DNA of 8,107 bases from an uncultured Mycoplasmatota bacterium. Its GTDB lineage: Bacteria; Bacillota_I; Bacilli_A; RF39; UBA660. This document shows, piece after piece, positions 1-5,346 of the stretch; within the stretch, counting starts at the first letter, position 1, and the number at the start of each line of letters is the position of its first letter. The notes under the pieces are model-generated. The model was not told the DNA's origin and made no database searches. It saw nothing but the letters and a program-made list of their open reading frames with translations. The DNA is taken from contig UREA01000049.1 in NCBI GenBank assembly GCA_900546715.1, forward strand, positions 1-8,107. Direction: 5' to 3'. The translations under genes were made by a program, and so were the position numbers.

Positions 1-74
1 TAGCTCTTAAGAAAAAATGAACCCCTTTTTTTTATAATACTAGCAAAATTATAGTATTGAATTAGCTCCTAAAA
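1..74. repeat. Short repeats TAGCTCYTAARA, left pair
   Basis: Two copies of a short motif lie beyond the 3' end of the replication gene, at 1-12 (TAGCTCTTAAGA) and 63-74 (TAGCTCCTAAAA). A third copy (TAGCTCTTAAAA) lies upstream of the same gene at 1589-1600. An inverted repeat AATACTA/TAGTATT also lies between the two copies. I infer possible replication-related repeats only because they flank rep. They are short and could be chance, since AGCTC is common throughout this strand. Confidence 0.3.
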
Positions 75-88
75 TGCTTTATAATACA

Positions 89-122
89 AAAAGAACAAGG
101 CTATATTAAACCTTGCTCTTTT
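89..122 (-). terminator. Rho-independent terminator of rep
   Basis: Two 12-nt arms (89-100 and 111-122) pair around a 10-nt loop. In the minus-strand transcript the single mismatch becomes a G-U wobble, so the RNA stem is continuous, and a short U run follows. The 5' arm overlaps the last codons and the stop of the replication gene, so transcription ends immediately after rep. Confidence 0.75.
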
Positions 123-1459
123 AAAAAACTAATATCACGTTTGTATGTTTTAATAGATATATCAAGTTGTGAACATATATCTTTTCTCTTAAAGTCTTGC
201 TCCAACAAGGCTTTAATTTTTTTCCTTCTTTTTTCTATTTCTTGCTTTTTAGATACTTTTCCATCAGCTCTTAGCTTTTCTTGATACTTTTTCTTTTCAG
301 CTTCTTTTCTATTTTCACTATTCCTTTTATAGTAATCTTTGTTCCATTCCTCTTGTGTCTTAGTTTTATATATTCTTTGAAATCCTAATCTATCACTAAG
401 CTCATAATCTAGCTCTTGTAAGTCTATATGAGTTTCATTCTTATAAAGATACTGACGATAGTTTACAACCCTTGTAGCACTCTCTATTATGTGTCCTCTT
501 AGTGGTTCATTAAAGTTATTATTAAACTTCAACATTTCCTCTTTGGCTAACTCATAATCTTCCGATTTAAGCTCTCCATTTTGATATTTATTTTTTATTA
601 AAATATAATTTCTATACAAGAAACATAACCTTGACCTAAGCTCTGTTACTCCAATACTGTTTAAATGGCTCTGTATCTTCTCAAAATCCATTAACCTATT
701 ACAGTTTAAAGAATAAACATTATGTAGCTTCACAACCTTTTTAGGAGCTTTTACACGCCCTTTACGTTTCTTATACCACTTAGGTAATTCATCAAGCCAT
801 AGCTCTTGTAATTCGTTTAGAGTATATCTTACTGAATCATCATAAGAAAATACTTTAATCTCTGCTCCATTCTTAGTGTTAATACTTCCTGGTATTCTAA
901 AATAACTTTCTAGGTTCTGCTTTTCTGCTCCATACTCTTTTAACTCTTGTGAGAACACCTCTGAAATTCTTCTAGCTAGTGTTACCACATTATCCCTAAA
1001 CTTAGGTATATAGCAAGTTTCAACGCTATATATAAGTCTTATTTGATTTCCATACTCTACAAAGTTAGGGGTAGGTATCTTCCTCTCAAAGAAGTCCATT
1101 TCTAATAATTTAATTACTTGATGTGGCTCTAAATCTTTAAGCTCCTTAATATTTTTATAATCAACATCAACTGGAATTGCATTGATACAAAATAGATTGC
1201 TCCTTGTAGCTCTATCCATAGTTCTAAATGGATTTAAGCTAAATAATATATCTTCTCTACCAAATGAGTTAATTACTTGTCTTAACTTCATTGGGTCTTT
1301 TAATGAGCTTGTTGGATATACTTTATTTTTTCCTGTAGTCTTATTCAAAACCCTTACAAAACATTCATCATTATTCACATAAATATATTTCAATAGCTCT
1401 GAACATTCTTCAATTTCTGATTTACTATATCTATCTAATTCTCTTACTGCTTGTACCAT
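101..1459 (-). CDS. rep: Plasmid replication initiator, AEP (primase-polymerase-like) type with C-terminal HTH
   Basis: This 452-residue protein is read as the plasmid replication initiator. Primase-polymerase-like motifs are visible: a DxD motif in 'IPVDVDYK' (D98, D100), a central strand 'EYGNQIRLIYSVE' (about 135-147), and 'YFRIPGSINTKNG' (about 186-198), the signature seen in AEP-type plasmid Rep/primase proteins. A basic linker (about 372-415) leads to a C-terminal helix-turn-helix (about 421-448, 'RKDICSQLDISIKTYKRDI') that could bind the origin. The start is well supported by AAAGGAGGTG six bases before the ATG. A possible promoter lies at 1493-1521. Oddity: many AEPs have a catalytic His in the central motif, where this one has 'QIRLIY'. 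Its role as Rep is inferred from the family and plasmid context. An accessory primase is the main alternative. Confidence 0.75.
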   Translation of the reverse strand: MVQAVRELDRYSKSEIEECSELLKYIYVNNDECFVRVLNKTTGKNKVYPTSSLKDPMKLRQVINSFGREDILFSLNPFRTMDRATRSNLFCINAIPVDVDYKNIKELKDLEPHQVIKLLEMDFFERKIPTPNFVEYGNQIRLIYSVETCYIPKFRDNVVTLARRISEVFSQELKEYGAEKQNLESYFRIPGSINTKNGAEIKVFSYDDSVRYTLNELQELWLDELPKWYKKRKGRVKAPKKVVKLHNVYSLNCNRLMDFEKIQSHLNSIGVTELRSRLCFLYRNYILIKNKYQNGELKSEDYELAKEEMLKFNNNFNEPLRGHIIESATRVVNYRQYLYKNETHIDLQELDYELSDRLGFQRIYKTKTQEEWNKDYYKRNSENRKEAEKKKYQEKLRADGKVSKKQEIEKRRKKIKALLEQDFKRKDICSQLDISIKTYKRDISFLKEQGLI

Positions 1460-1492
1460 TACTTCACCTCCTTTGTTGGACTATTTTATTTT

Positions 1493-1521
1493 ATTTTACT
1501 TTATATTTACCTGTTAGACAA
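1493..1521 (-). promoter_or_regulatory. Possible rep promoter
   Basis: On the minus strand, TTGTCT (1516-1521) is followed after 17 bases by TAAAAT (1493-1498), about 35 bases before the rep start codon. It matches the sigma-A pattern only moderately, in AT-rich DNA where such matches are frequent. Confidence 0.35.
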
Positions 1522-1588
1522 TGAATTTTATTCCATCTATTGACAACAAGGTATAATATAATTTACCTACAGTGTAAGCTCCTCCATA

Positions 1589-1600
1589 TAGCTCTTAAAA
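1589..1600. repeat. TAGCTCTTAAAA repeat, right copy
   Basis: Third copy of the motif also found at 1-12 and 63-74. It lies about 130 bases upstream of the rep start, just beyond the terminator of the preceding unit. A role as an initiator binding site is speculative. Confidence 0.3.
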
Positions 1601-1623
1601 TTTGGTACCTTTTTTATTTTTAG

Positions 1624-1646
1624 AAAAAGGGCCAAATGCCCCTTAT
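1624..1646 (-). terminator. Terminator of the mob-remnant unit
   Basis: A stem AAGGGGC/GCCCTT with one bulged base and a 5-nt loop is followed by five U residues in the minus-strand RNA. It separates the relaxase/DUF5839 unit from the replication gene, so rep probably has its own promoter. Confidence 0.65.
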
Positions 1647-1695
1647 AGTAAAATTGAAAAGTAAATATCATATTAGATATATATCGAATATTACA

Positions 1696-1958
1696 CTATT
1701 TATTGCATTTCTTAGCAATCTTTATAACACTCCTTAATGCTCCATCATTATTCTCTAATACATCTACCACTAAAACTCTAGCTTTAATATCTTATTGTCT
1801 TTTTTAGCGTGAACCCAAACAATATCACCTTTCTCTATTTGACCTTCCAGTCTTTCTGGTATCTTCCACACATACCTCTTGTTATGGTTTATATAGTCTT
1901 GTCCCTTTTTAGGTCCTCTTTGAATTTTTTTAATATGAAATCCCTCTATAACTTTCAT
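1696..1958 (-). pseudogene. DUF5839-like small protein, frameshifted
   Basis: The open frame runs 62 codons from an ATG with a strong GGAGGG ribosome site and stops at 1770. The N-terminal part (MKVIEG...IEKGDIVWVHAKKDNK) resembles small Firmicute plasmid and phage proteins that I recall as DUF5839, which continue with a strand like 'VLVVDV'. That continuation is present in the -1 frame: about 'KARVLVVDVLENNDG', ending at a TAG at 1696-1698. The whole span is 263 nt, one base short of an 87-residue gene, so a single-base deletion near 1778-1795 (in or near ATATT) is the simplest reading. The stop TAA in the downstream frame just before the junction, and the lack of a clear slippery heptamer, argue against programmed frameshifting. 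The gene lies 42 bases after the relaxase remnant. The function of the family is not known to me. Confidence 0.7.
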
Positions 1959-2023
1959 AAATTTCCCTCCTATTATCTTAGCTATATAACAAATATAGTA
2001 TTATCTTTCCATATCCCAATCTC

Positions 2024-2281
2024 TTACTTTATTAGGTTTATTAACTGGTATGCTCCTAGAATTATCAATATTGCTCCTAGCGTTATTCCCATTTGAATTG
2101 CATATTGCTTTACTCTGTCCTTCCAATTCAGTTTGTCTATTCTCTCTACTTGAGCTACTGTTTGACTTAATACTCTCATCATTTCCATGTGATATTTCTT
2201 GATATTTTCTACTTCCTTCAAAGCCTTTTCTAACTTCTCTTGATGAAGCTCTTTCAATTCCTCTGATTTCTTTGTCATCAT
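2024..2281 (-). CDS. MobB/MbeD-like coiled-coil membrane protein nested in relaxase gene
   Basis: An 85-residue ORF in the +1 frame relative to the relaxase, lying entirely inside its 3' part. It has a charged helical and probably coiled-coil segment (about 1-45), an amphipathic stretch, and one C-terminal transmembrane helix (about 65-83, 'GITLGAILIILGAYQLINLI'). This composition is unlikely for random out-of-frame sequence. In ColE1 small mobilisation genes (mbeB, mbeD) lie inside the relaxase gene in another frame, and this arrangement looks equivalent. The start is uncertain: a tandem ATG ATG follows the upstream nested ORF's TAA by 12 bases with no strong ribosome site, suggesting translational coupling. 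Alternatively a nonsense mutation split a single protein of about 172 codons. Confidence 0.6.
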   Translation of the reverse strand: MMTKKSEELKELHQEKLEKALKEVENIKKYHMEMMRVLSQTVAQVERIDKLNWKDRVKQYAIQMGITLGAILIILGAYQLINLIK

Positions 2282-2293
2282 CTTGAAGGCTTC

Positions 2294-2542
2294 TTATGTT
2301 TTCTCGCTTAGTTCCTTGTTCTTCTCTTCTCTTATTTTCTCGTTGCTCTTGTATAGCTCTCTCTCTTTCTCGATTAAGTCTATGGTCTTTATTAATCTGT
2401 TGTTCAAGACTGTCTGCTCTGCGTTCAAATTCTTTATCAAGGTCTGAAATTCCTTCATATCCGAAGGCTGAATTTCCTTTGGCTCTACCTCGTTCATTTG
2501 CTCCATTTCTAAAAATTGATTTTTCTTGTCCATTAAACTCAT
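2294..2542 (-). CDS. MobB-like coiled-coil protein nested in relaxase gene
   Basis: An 82-residue ORF, out of frame with and inside the relaxase frame. A consensus AAGGAGG (2552-2558) nine bases before its ATG lies within relaxase codons, so an independent start is well supported. The protein is hydrophilic: an acidic N-terminal part (MDKKNQFLEMEQMNEVEPKE) precedes a long heptad-like helix (about 28-82, 'LIKNLNAEQTVLNNRLIKTIDLIEKERELY'). It ends in TAA, and the next nested ORF starts 12 bases later in the same frame. I infer a mobilisation accessory protein that bridges relaxosome and membrane together with the downstream ORF. No homology could be checked. Confidence 0.6.
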   Translation of the reverse strand: MSLMDKKNQFLEMEQMNEVEPKEIQPSDMKEFQTLIKNLNAEQTVLNNRLIKTIDLIEKERELYKSNEKIREEKNKELSEKT

Positions 2543-2551
2543 TCTCTAATT

Positions 2552-2558
2552 CCTCCTT
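2552..2558 (-). promoter_or_regulatory. Internal Shine-Dalgarno for the nested mobB-like ORF
   Basis: AAGGAGG on the minus strand, nine bases before the ATG at 2540-2542. In the relaxase frame it is read as lysine and glutamate codons. It is the main evidence that the alternate frame is translated. Confidence 0.7.
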
Positions 2559-3012
2559 ATTGTACTTATCTCCTAAGCTCCTGCCCCTAATTGCTTTACC
2601 ATGGTCGGGGTGCTTATAACTTATACTGTTTTTTGTTACTCTAGTTTCTATCTCAAAGTTTTTCTCTAAAAACTCCCTAAAGCTTTGTAAATCCTTTGTT
2701 CTCTCCCTTGCTATATCTATTATCTGTCTTAACTCATCTTTCCAAGGGATTTGACCTCTATCCATTATCCTCTTTTCGGCACTACTAATCCTTTTCTCTG
2801 CCTTATGATCTAGGTCTAAAGTCTTTAAATTTTCTCTCTCGCATAGCCTATTACTTTCTCTTTTTATATCCCATAGGCTCTTATTACTAGCATTGTATTT
2901 TAGTCCATTTTCAAAACTAACGCTATTAACCACTAAATGGTTATGTATATGTTCTTTATCTTTATGTGTTACCACAAACTTTACACTTATTAACCACTCT
3001 AACTTCCCAATG

Positions 3013-3159
3013 CTACTTAAACTCCATTATATGTATCTCTACATCTCCGTATGGATTTTGATTATATTCAAAATTTAATCCATCTAGTTTAATTCTTTCC
3101 ATAGTTTTTTTGAGTTCTAATATTTGATTTTTAATCTCTTCTGGAATTAAATAATTCAT
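3013..3159 (-). CDS. Hypothetical 48-residue protein
   Basis: A short ORF (MNYLIPEEIKNQ ... HIMEFK) starting at an ATG with AGGAGAGG five bases upstream, a better initiation site than most genes here have. It is charged and helical in its first half (about 6-25), then 'GLNFEYNQNPYGDVEIHIMEFK', which looks like a beta hairpin. It sits where the relaxase N-terminus should be, and its stop overlaps the open frame of the relaxase remnant. It is about 60 bases downstream of the coiled-coil/HTH gene and probably co-transcribed with it. I do not recognise the family. It could be a complete small protein or the 5' end of a gene truncated by the same deletion, though the frame ends cleanly. Confidence 0.55.
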   Translation of the reverse strand: MNYLIPEEIKNQILELKKTMERIKLDGLNFEYNQNPYGDVEIHIMEFK

Positions 3160-3221
3160 TTTAACCTCTCCTTATAATAAATTCTTTTTTATTTGTATTA
3201 CTGTATTATTACCAATTAATA

Positions 3222-3536
3222 CTAATCATAAATACCTTTTAAAGCTCTTTGGATTGTACAAGTGCTTAATCCAATTTCTTTTACTATTGCTCTGTAACTT
3301 AATCCAGAAGCTCTAAGCTCTTTAATTTTTTTAACTTGTTCATCTGTTACTTTTCTTGGATTAATTAAAGCTCTTGATTCTAACTCTTCTATTTTTTTCT
3401 TTAACTCTTTATTTTCTTTAATCAAAGCTTTATTTTCTTTAATCAACTCTTCATTAGCTGATTTTAAAAAATCAACTGATAATTCTTTATTATTTTTTTC
3501 AGATATTGTATTTCTATCTAATTTAAATCTAGCCAC
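3222..3536 (-). CDS. Coiled-coil protein with C-terminal resolvase-type HTH (paralogue 1)
   Basis: A 104-residue protein using a GTG start at 3534-3536 with AGAGGTG upstream. The longer in-frame ATG at 3576-3578 lies inside a palindrome and lacks a ribosome site. The start 'VAR' matches the second paralogue at 5346-5810. Residues about 26-56 form a heptad-rich coiled coil (repeated 'IKENK'). 'NPRKVTDEQ' leads to a helix-turn-helix (about 64-100, 'IKELRASGLSYRAIVKEIGLSTCTIQRAL') of the kind found in the C-terminus of serine resolvases, but no recombinase catalytic domain is present. It probably dimerises or bundles through the coil and binds the palindromes upstream, repressing itself. A role in plasmid segregation or copy-number control is inferred from plasmid context and architecture. 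It may be transcribed with the mob remnant. Confidence 0.7.
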   Translation of the reverse strand: MARFKLDRNTISEKNNKELSVDFLKSANEELIKENKALIKENKELKKKIEELESRALINPRKVTDEQVKKIKELRASGLSYRAIVKEIGLSTCTIQRALKGIYD

Positions 3537-3548
3537 AAAATCACCTCT

Positions 3549-3578
3549 ATGTATTATCGTAATATTACGATAATACAT
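3549..3578. promoter_or_regulatory. 30-bp perfect palindrome, probable operator of HTH paralogue 1
   Basis: Positions 3549-3578 are a perfect inverted repeat about the centre of GTAATATTAC (3559-3568). It ends just before the ribosome site of the HTH gene, so a bound dimer would block transcription or initiation. A second palindrome with the same 10-bp core lies 61 bases further upstream. Confidence 0.7.
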
Positions 3579-3615
3579 TTTTGTTGTGTTTGCAATGGTT
3601 TATCTAATTATTTTT

Positions 3616-3633
3616 TATTGTAATATTACAATA
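3616..3633. promoter_or_regulatory. 18-bp palindrome, second operator-like site
   Basis: A perfect palindrome TATTGTAATATTACAATA with the same GTAATATTAC core (3620-3629) as the site at 3549-3578. The 61-bp spacing is close to six helical turns, compatible with cooperative binding on one DNA face. Confidence 0.6.
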
Positions 3634-3651
3634 TTATTGTTAAAAATTAAA

Positions 3652-3689
3652 AAGGCTATAACCCATCGACCAGATGAAGCCATAACCTT
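3652..3689 (-). terminator. Terminator of the secreted DUF6973-like gene
   Basis: In the minus-strand RNA, 13 consecutive pairs (several G-U) form between 3677-3689 and 3652-3664. The stem extends past a bulged C, has a 7-nt loop, and is followed by a U-rich stretch. Read on the plus strand the wobble pairs become mismatches, so it acts in one direction. It separates the secreted protein gene from the HTH unit. Confidence 0.7.
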
Positions 3690-3733
3690 AGATTAAATTC
3701 CTCTTTTATTCAACAGATATTCTTCCTAATGTA

Positions 3734-4540
3734 TTATTTAATTCCATTGCTATTAGTTTTTTGTAATGTATTTTTAGTTCCTATATCAGAACCAACAAAT
3801 CTTCTTGCTTCTCCATTTTTTACAGCTTTTAAAACAGCCTGACGAATTGCATAACTAACTTGAGATGAATTTCCTGAATAAGATCTACTTCCAATAGTTC
3901 TACCTAAAGCATTATTAAACAAATCCATTTGATTCTCAAGAGCATCATTAGGATTATCTTTTTCATGTGCATCTGCAAATTGTTTTGCGTAAGATACTCC
4001 ACAATCATGTGCATTATATGCATTCCAAAGAGTATGTCTAAATGCATCTGCATTATCATTATGATATTCATGAGTATTTTTCCAGTGTTGAGATGTCATT
4101 GTAATCGCAGCTTGAGCATTGGATAAAACTAAAACACCCTTTGCAGGATTAGAATTAAATACCTTTTTTTCATTAGTACCTAATCTAGATGAAACTATTG
4201 GTAACGCATTCGCATAATCATATGCATACATTGATATATTATCTAAAGCTACTAAACTTTCATCATAATTTTGAATTATTAAATTTTTAAAATAATTATT
4301 AATTTCTTCATCAGTTAAATTTGGATTTTCCTCCATATAAGTTTTCAAATTCTCAACTAAAACAGGTAATTGAATAGAGCTTATCATAGATGCATAATCT
4401 ATTTCCTCTATATTAGTTTCAACACTACTATTCAAATTTATTAAAATATTATCTTCAGTAACACTGGCATTAGCCACTGTTGCTATCATTGTAGATATTA
4501 ATGCAGTTGCCAAAATTGTAGATATCAATGTTTTTTTCAT
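3734..4540 (-). CDS. Secreted protein with DUF6973-like domain
   Basis: A 268-residue protein with a clear Sec signal peptide: MKK, a hydrophobic core (about 4-22) and an ANA-S cleavage site near residue 26. The mature part has an acidic helical region (about 40-110). It is followed by a domain with 'NADAFRHTLWNAYNA' (163-177), 'DAHE' (190-193) and 'MDLFNNALGR' (205-214). The R-H-x-x-W, D-x-H-E and N-N-x-x-G spacing is the pattern I associate with the DUF6973 family of secreted or toxin-associated Firmicute proteins. The conserved His, Asp and Glu could form a metal or hydrolase site, but the activity is unknown to me. The start has AAGGGGGA seven bases upstream. It is divergent from a membrane-anchored protein gene with a shared inverted repeat, and ends with its own terminator, so it looks like cargo rather than backbone. 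Confidence 0.65.
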   Translation of the reverse strand: MKKTLISTILATALISTMIATVANASVTEDNILINLNSSVETNIEEIDYASMISSIQLPVLVENLKTYMEENPNLTDEEINNYFKNLIIQNYDESLVALDNISMYAYDYANALPIVSSRLGTNEKKVFNSNPAKGVLVLSNAQAAITMTSQHWKNTHEYHNDNADAFRHTLWNAYNAHDCGVSYAKQFADAHEKDNPNDALENQMDLFNNALGRTIGSRSYSGNSSQVSYAIRQAVLKAVKNGEARRFVGSDIGTKNTLQKTNSNGIK

Positions 4541-4578
4541 AAATAATCCCCCTTATTAAATACGTAATAAATTTGATA

Positions 4579-4614
4579 TTTTTACAAAAATATTGTATCA
4601 TATATTTGTAAAAA
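4579..4614. promoter_or_regulatory. Inverted repeat in the divergent promoter region
   Basis: Arms 4579-4593 and 4600-4614 are 15 bases with one mismatch around a 6-base centre (TTTTTACAAA type). The repeat lies midway between the two divergent start codons (4540 and 4658), so one regulator could control both genes. A weak TTGTAA-17-TTAAAT match points toward the plus-strand gene. No regulator gene adjoins it. Confidence 0.5.
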
Positions 4615-4657
4615 CTTAAATAAAAATGTTAAATTTATGTATAAAAGGAGTAATATT

Positions 4658-5092
4658 GTGAAATTGAATAAAAAAACTATTTGTCTTATAATTACCTTAT
4701 TATCTATAACCTTAATAGCCTCTATTGTTTTTACAAATAAAAACAATTCAAACAAAAATCTAGATATACCTAACTTACAAATTAAAAGTAATTCTGAAAT
4801 GATAAATAGTTGTATTTCTAGTTATAATTACAACGGAAAAACAAAATATTTAACAAAATACAAGACTAGAAATTATTCATTGACAGTAACACCGTCAAGT
4901 GAAATAAATTTAGAATTTAGTGAAATTCCCCATGAATATTCAATTCAACAAATTAATAATAATAATTCTATAGATATTAATAACTATTCTTTCAAATCAC
5001 CAGAAATAAAAGGATCATATACATATAGTGTTTCTGCCAGATGGTATGATACTGGAGATATAGTATATAAATTTACAATTAACGTTGAATAA
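4658..5092 (+). CDS. Membrane-anchored protein with extracellular beta-sandwich-like domain
   Basis: The only convincing plus-strand gene, 144 residues. I chose the GTG at 4658 because AAAGGAG lies seven bases upstream; the ATG at 4637 has no site. A KKT-led hydrophobic helix (about 7-25) with no lipobox cysteine suggests an uncleaved N-terminal anchor. The exported part has 'SCISSYNY' (51-58), 'VTPSSEINLEFSEIP', and a C-terminal 'GSYTYSVSARWYDTGDIVYKFTINV'. This resembles a family of small Firmicute lipoproteins of unknown function with a 'GxYxYxVxxxW...GDxxYxFxI' end, probably an Ig-like fold. Being divergent from the secreted DUF6973-like gene, with a shared inverted repeat between them, suggests joint regulation. 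A toxin-immunity relationship is possible but unproven. Confidence 0.65.
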   Translation: MKLNKKTICLIITLLSITLIASIVFTNKNNSNKNLDIPNLQIKSNSEMINSCISSYNYNGKTKYLTKYKTRNYSLTVTPSSEINLEFSEIPHEYSIQQINNNNSIDINNYSFKSPEIKGSYTYSVSARWYDTGDIVYKFTINVE

Positions 5093-5131
5093 TAAACTTT
5101 TCTTAAACTTTATAAACAAGCTATTTAAACG

Positions 5132-5169
5132 AAAAAACTGCGCAGAATTATTCTTCTACGCAGTTTTTT
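5132..5169 (+). terminator. Strong terminator after the membrane-anchored gene
   Basis: Sixteen-base arms (5132-5147, 5154-5169) with one mismatch, a GC core CTGCG/CGCAG and a six-T tail, 40 bases after the stop at 5092. The A-run on the other side lets it also act on minus-strand transcripts. Confidence 0.8.
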
Positions 5170-5293
5170 CATTTTTATATTTTAAAATTTACGGTTTTAA
5201 GCCATTTGTAAGGGGTAAAAACACCACTCTAAGTTTAGCTCAAGTAAACTTTAACGTAAAATCGTATTTTTAACACTTTAATTATTTGTATTT

Positions 5294-5346
5294 ATGTTAA
5301 TAAATTAATTAAATAACACTTTGTTTGCTAATTAATTTATTAACAT
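5294..5346. repeat. 18-bp inverted repeat at the 3' end of HTH paralogue 2
   Basis: Perfect arms 5294-5311 and 5329-5346 with a 17-base centre, touching the stop codon of the coiled-coil/HTH gene. Each arm contains the 16-bp motif TAATTAATTTATTAAC that also flanks this gene's promoter (5837-5852 exact, 5885-5900 with one mismatch). The shared motif makes a protein-binding site more likely than a simple terminator; there is no good U run. Confidence 0.65.

Larger units (their letters stand above)
2001..3026 (-). pseudogene. mobA: MOBP-type relaxase, N-terminally truncated remnant
   Basis: The frame carries the relaxase metal-binding motif 'THKDKEHIHNH' followed by 'LVVNSVSFENG' and the helical segment 'WDIKRESNRLCERENL', typical of MobA/VirD2-type nickases. 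These cut oriT and lead the strand in conjugal transfer. In intact proteins about 100 or more residues with the catalytic Tyr (motif I) and motif II precede this motif. Here only about 17 codons precede the GTG at 2975 before an in-frame TAA at 3027-3029, and no ribosome site serves that GTG. The upstream DNA instead encodes an unrelated 48-residue ORF. The remaining 324 codons are fully open. The last half is low-complexity, rich in R, E, S and N, and overlaps two ORFs in another frame. I infer that a deletion removed the N-terminus and nicking activity is lost. The open frame suggests a recent event, or constraint from the nested genes. Confidence 0.8.

Noticed and set aside
1182..1382. Plus-strand ORF of 66 codons
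   Set aside because: Antisense to the middle of rep, with no ribosome site; a shadow frame.
1539..1556. Plus-strand TTGACA and TATAAT near each other
   Set aside because: Only six bases separate the two boxes, so they cannot form one promoter, and no plus-strand gene follows.
1770..1800. Programmed -1 frameshift in the DUF5839-like gene
   Set aside because: The A6 run at 1800-1805 would slip into an immediate TAA in the new frame and no other good slippery heptamer follows, so a simple mutation is more likely.
1809..2096. Plus-strand ORF of 95 codons
   Set aside because: Antisense to the DUF5839-like pseudogene and the relaxase tail, with hydrophobic composition typical of antisense AT-rich DNA.
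2296..2619. Plus-strand ORF of 107 codons rich in Ser, Leu and Cys
   Set aside because: Antisense of the charged low-complexity relaxase tail, with no start signal.
3560..3568. TAATATTAC identical to the geminivirus/CRESS-virus nicking nonanucleotide
   Set aside because: It is the centre of a symmetric palindrome in front of an HTH gene and occurs twice in the same context; no HUH Rep of that type is present. An operator explains it better.
3700..3735. Out-of-frame 'NNTLGR' echo of the DUF6973 motif just after its stop
   Set aside because: Too short, and the natural C-terminus 'TNSNGIK' looks complete; probably chance or a local AATACATTA repeat.
3929..4126. Plus-strand ORF of 65 codons rich in Ile, Cys and Met
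   Set aside because: Antisense to the conserved part of the DUF6973-like gene.
5085..5273. Plus-strand ORF of 62 codons after the membrane-anchored gene
   Set aside because: Runs straight through the strong terminator at 5132-5169 and has no ribosome site.
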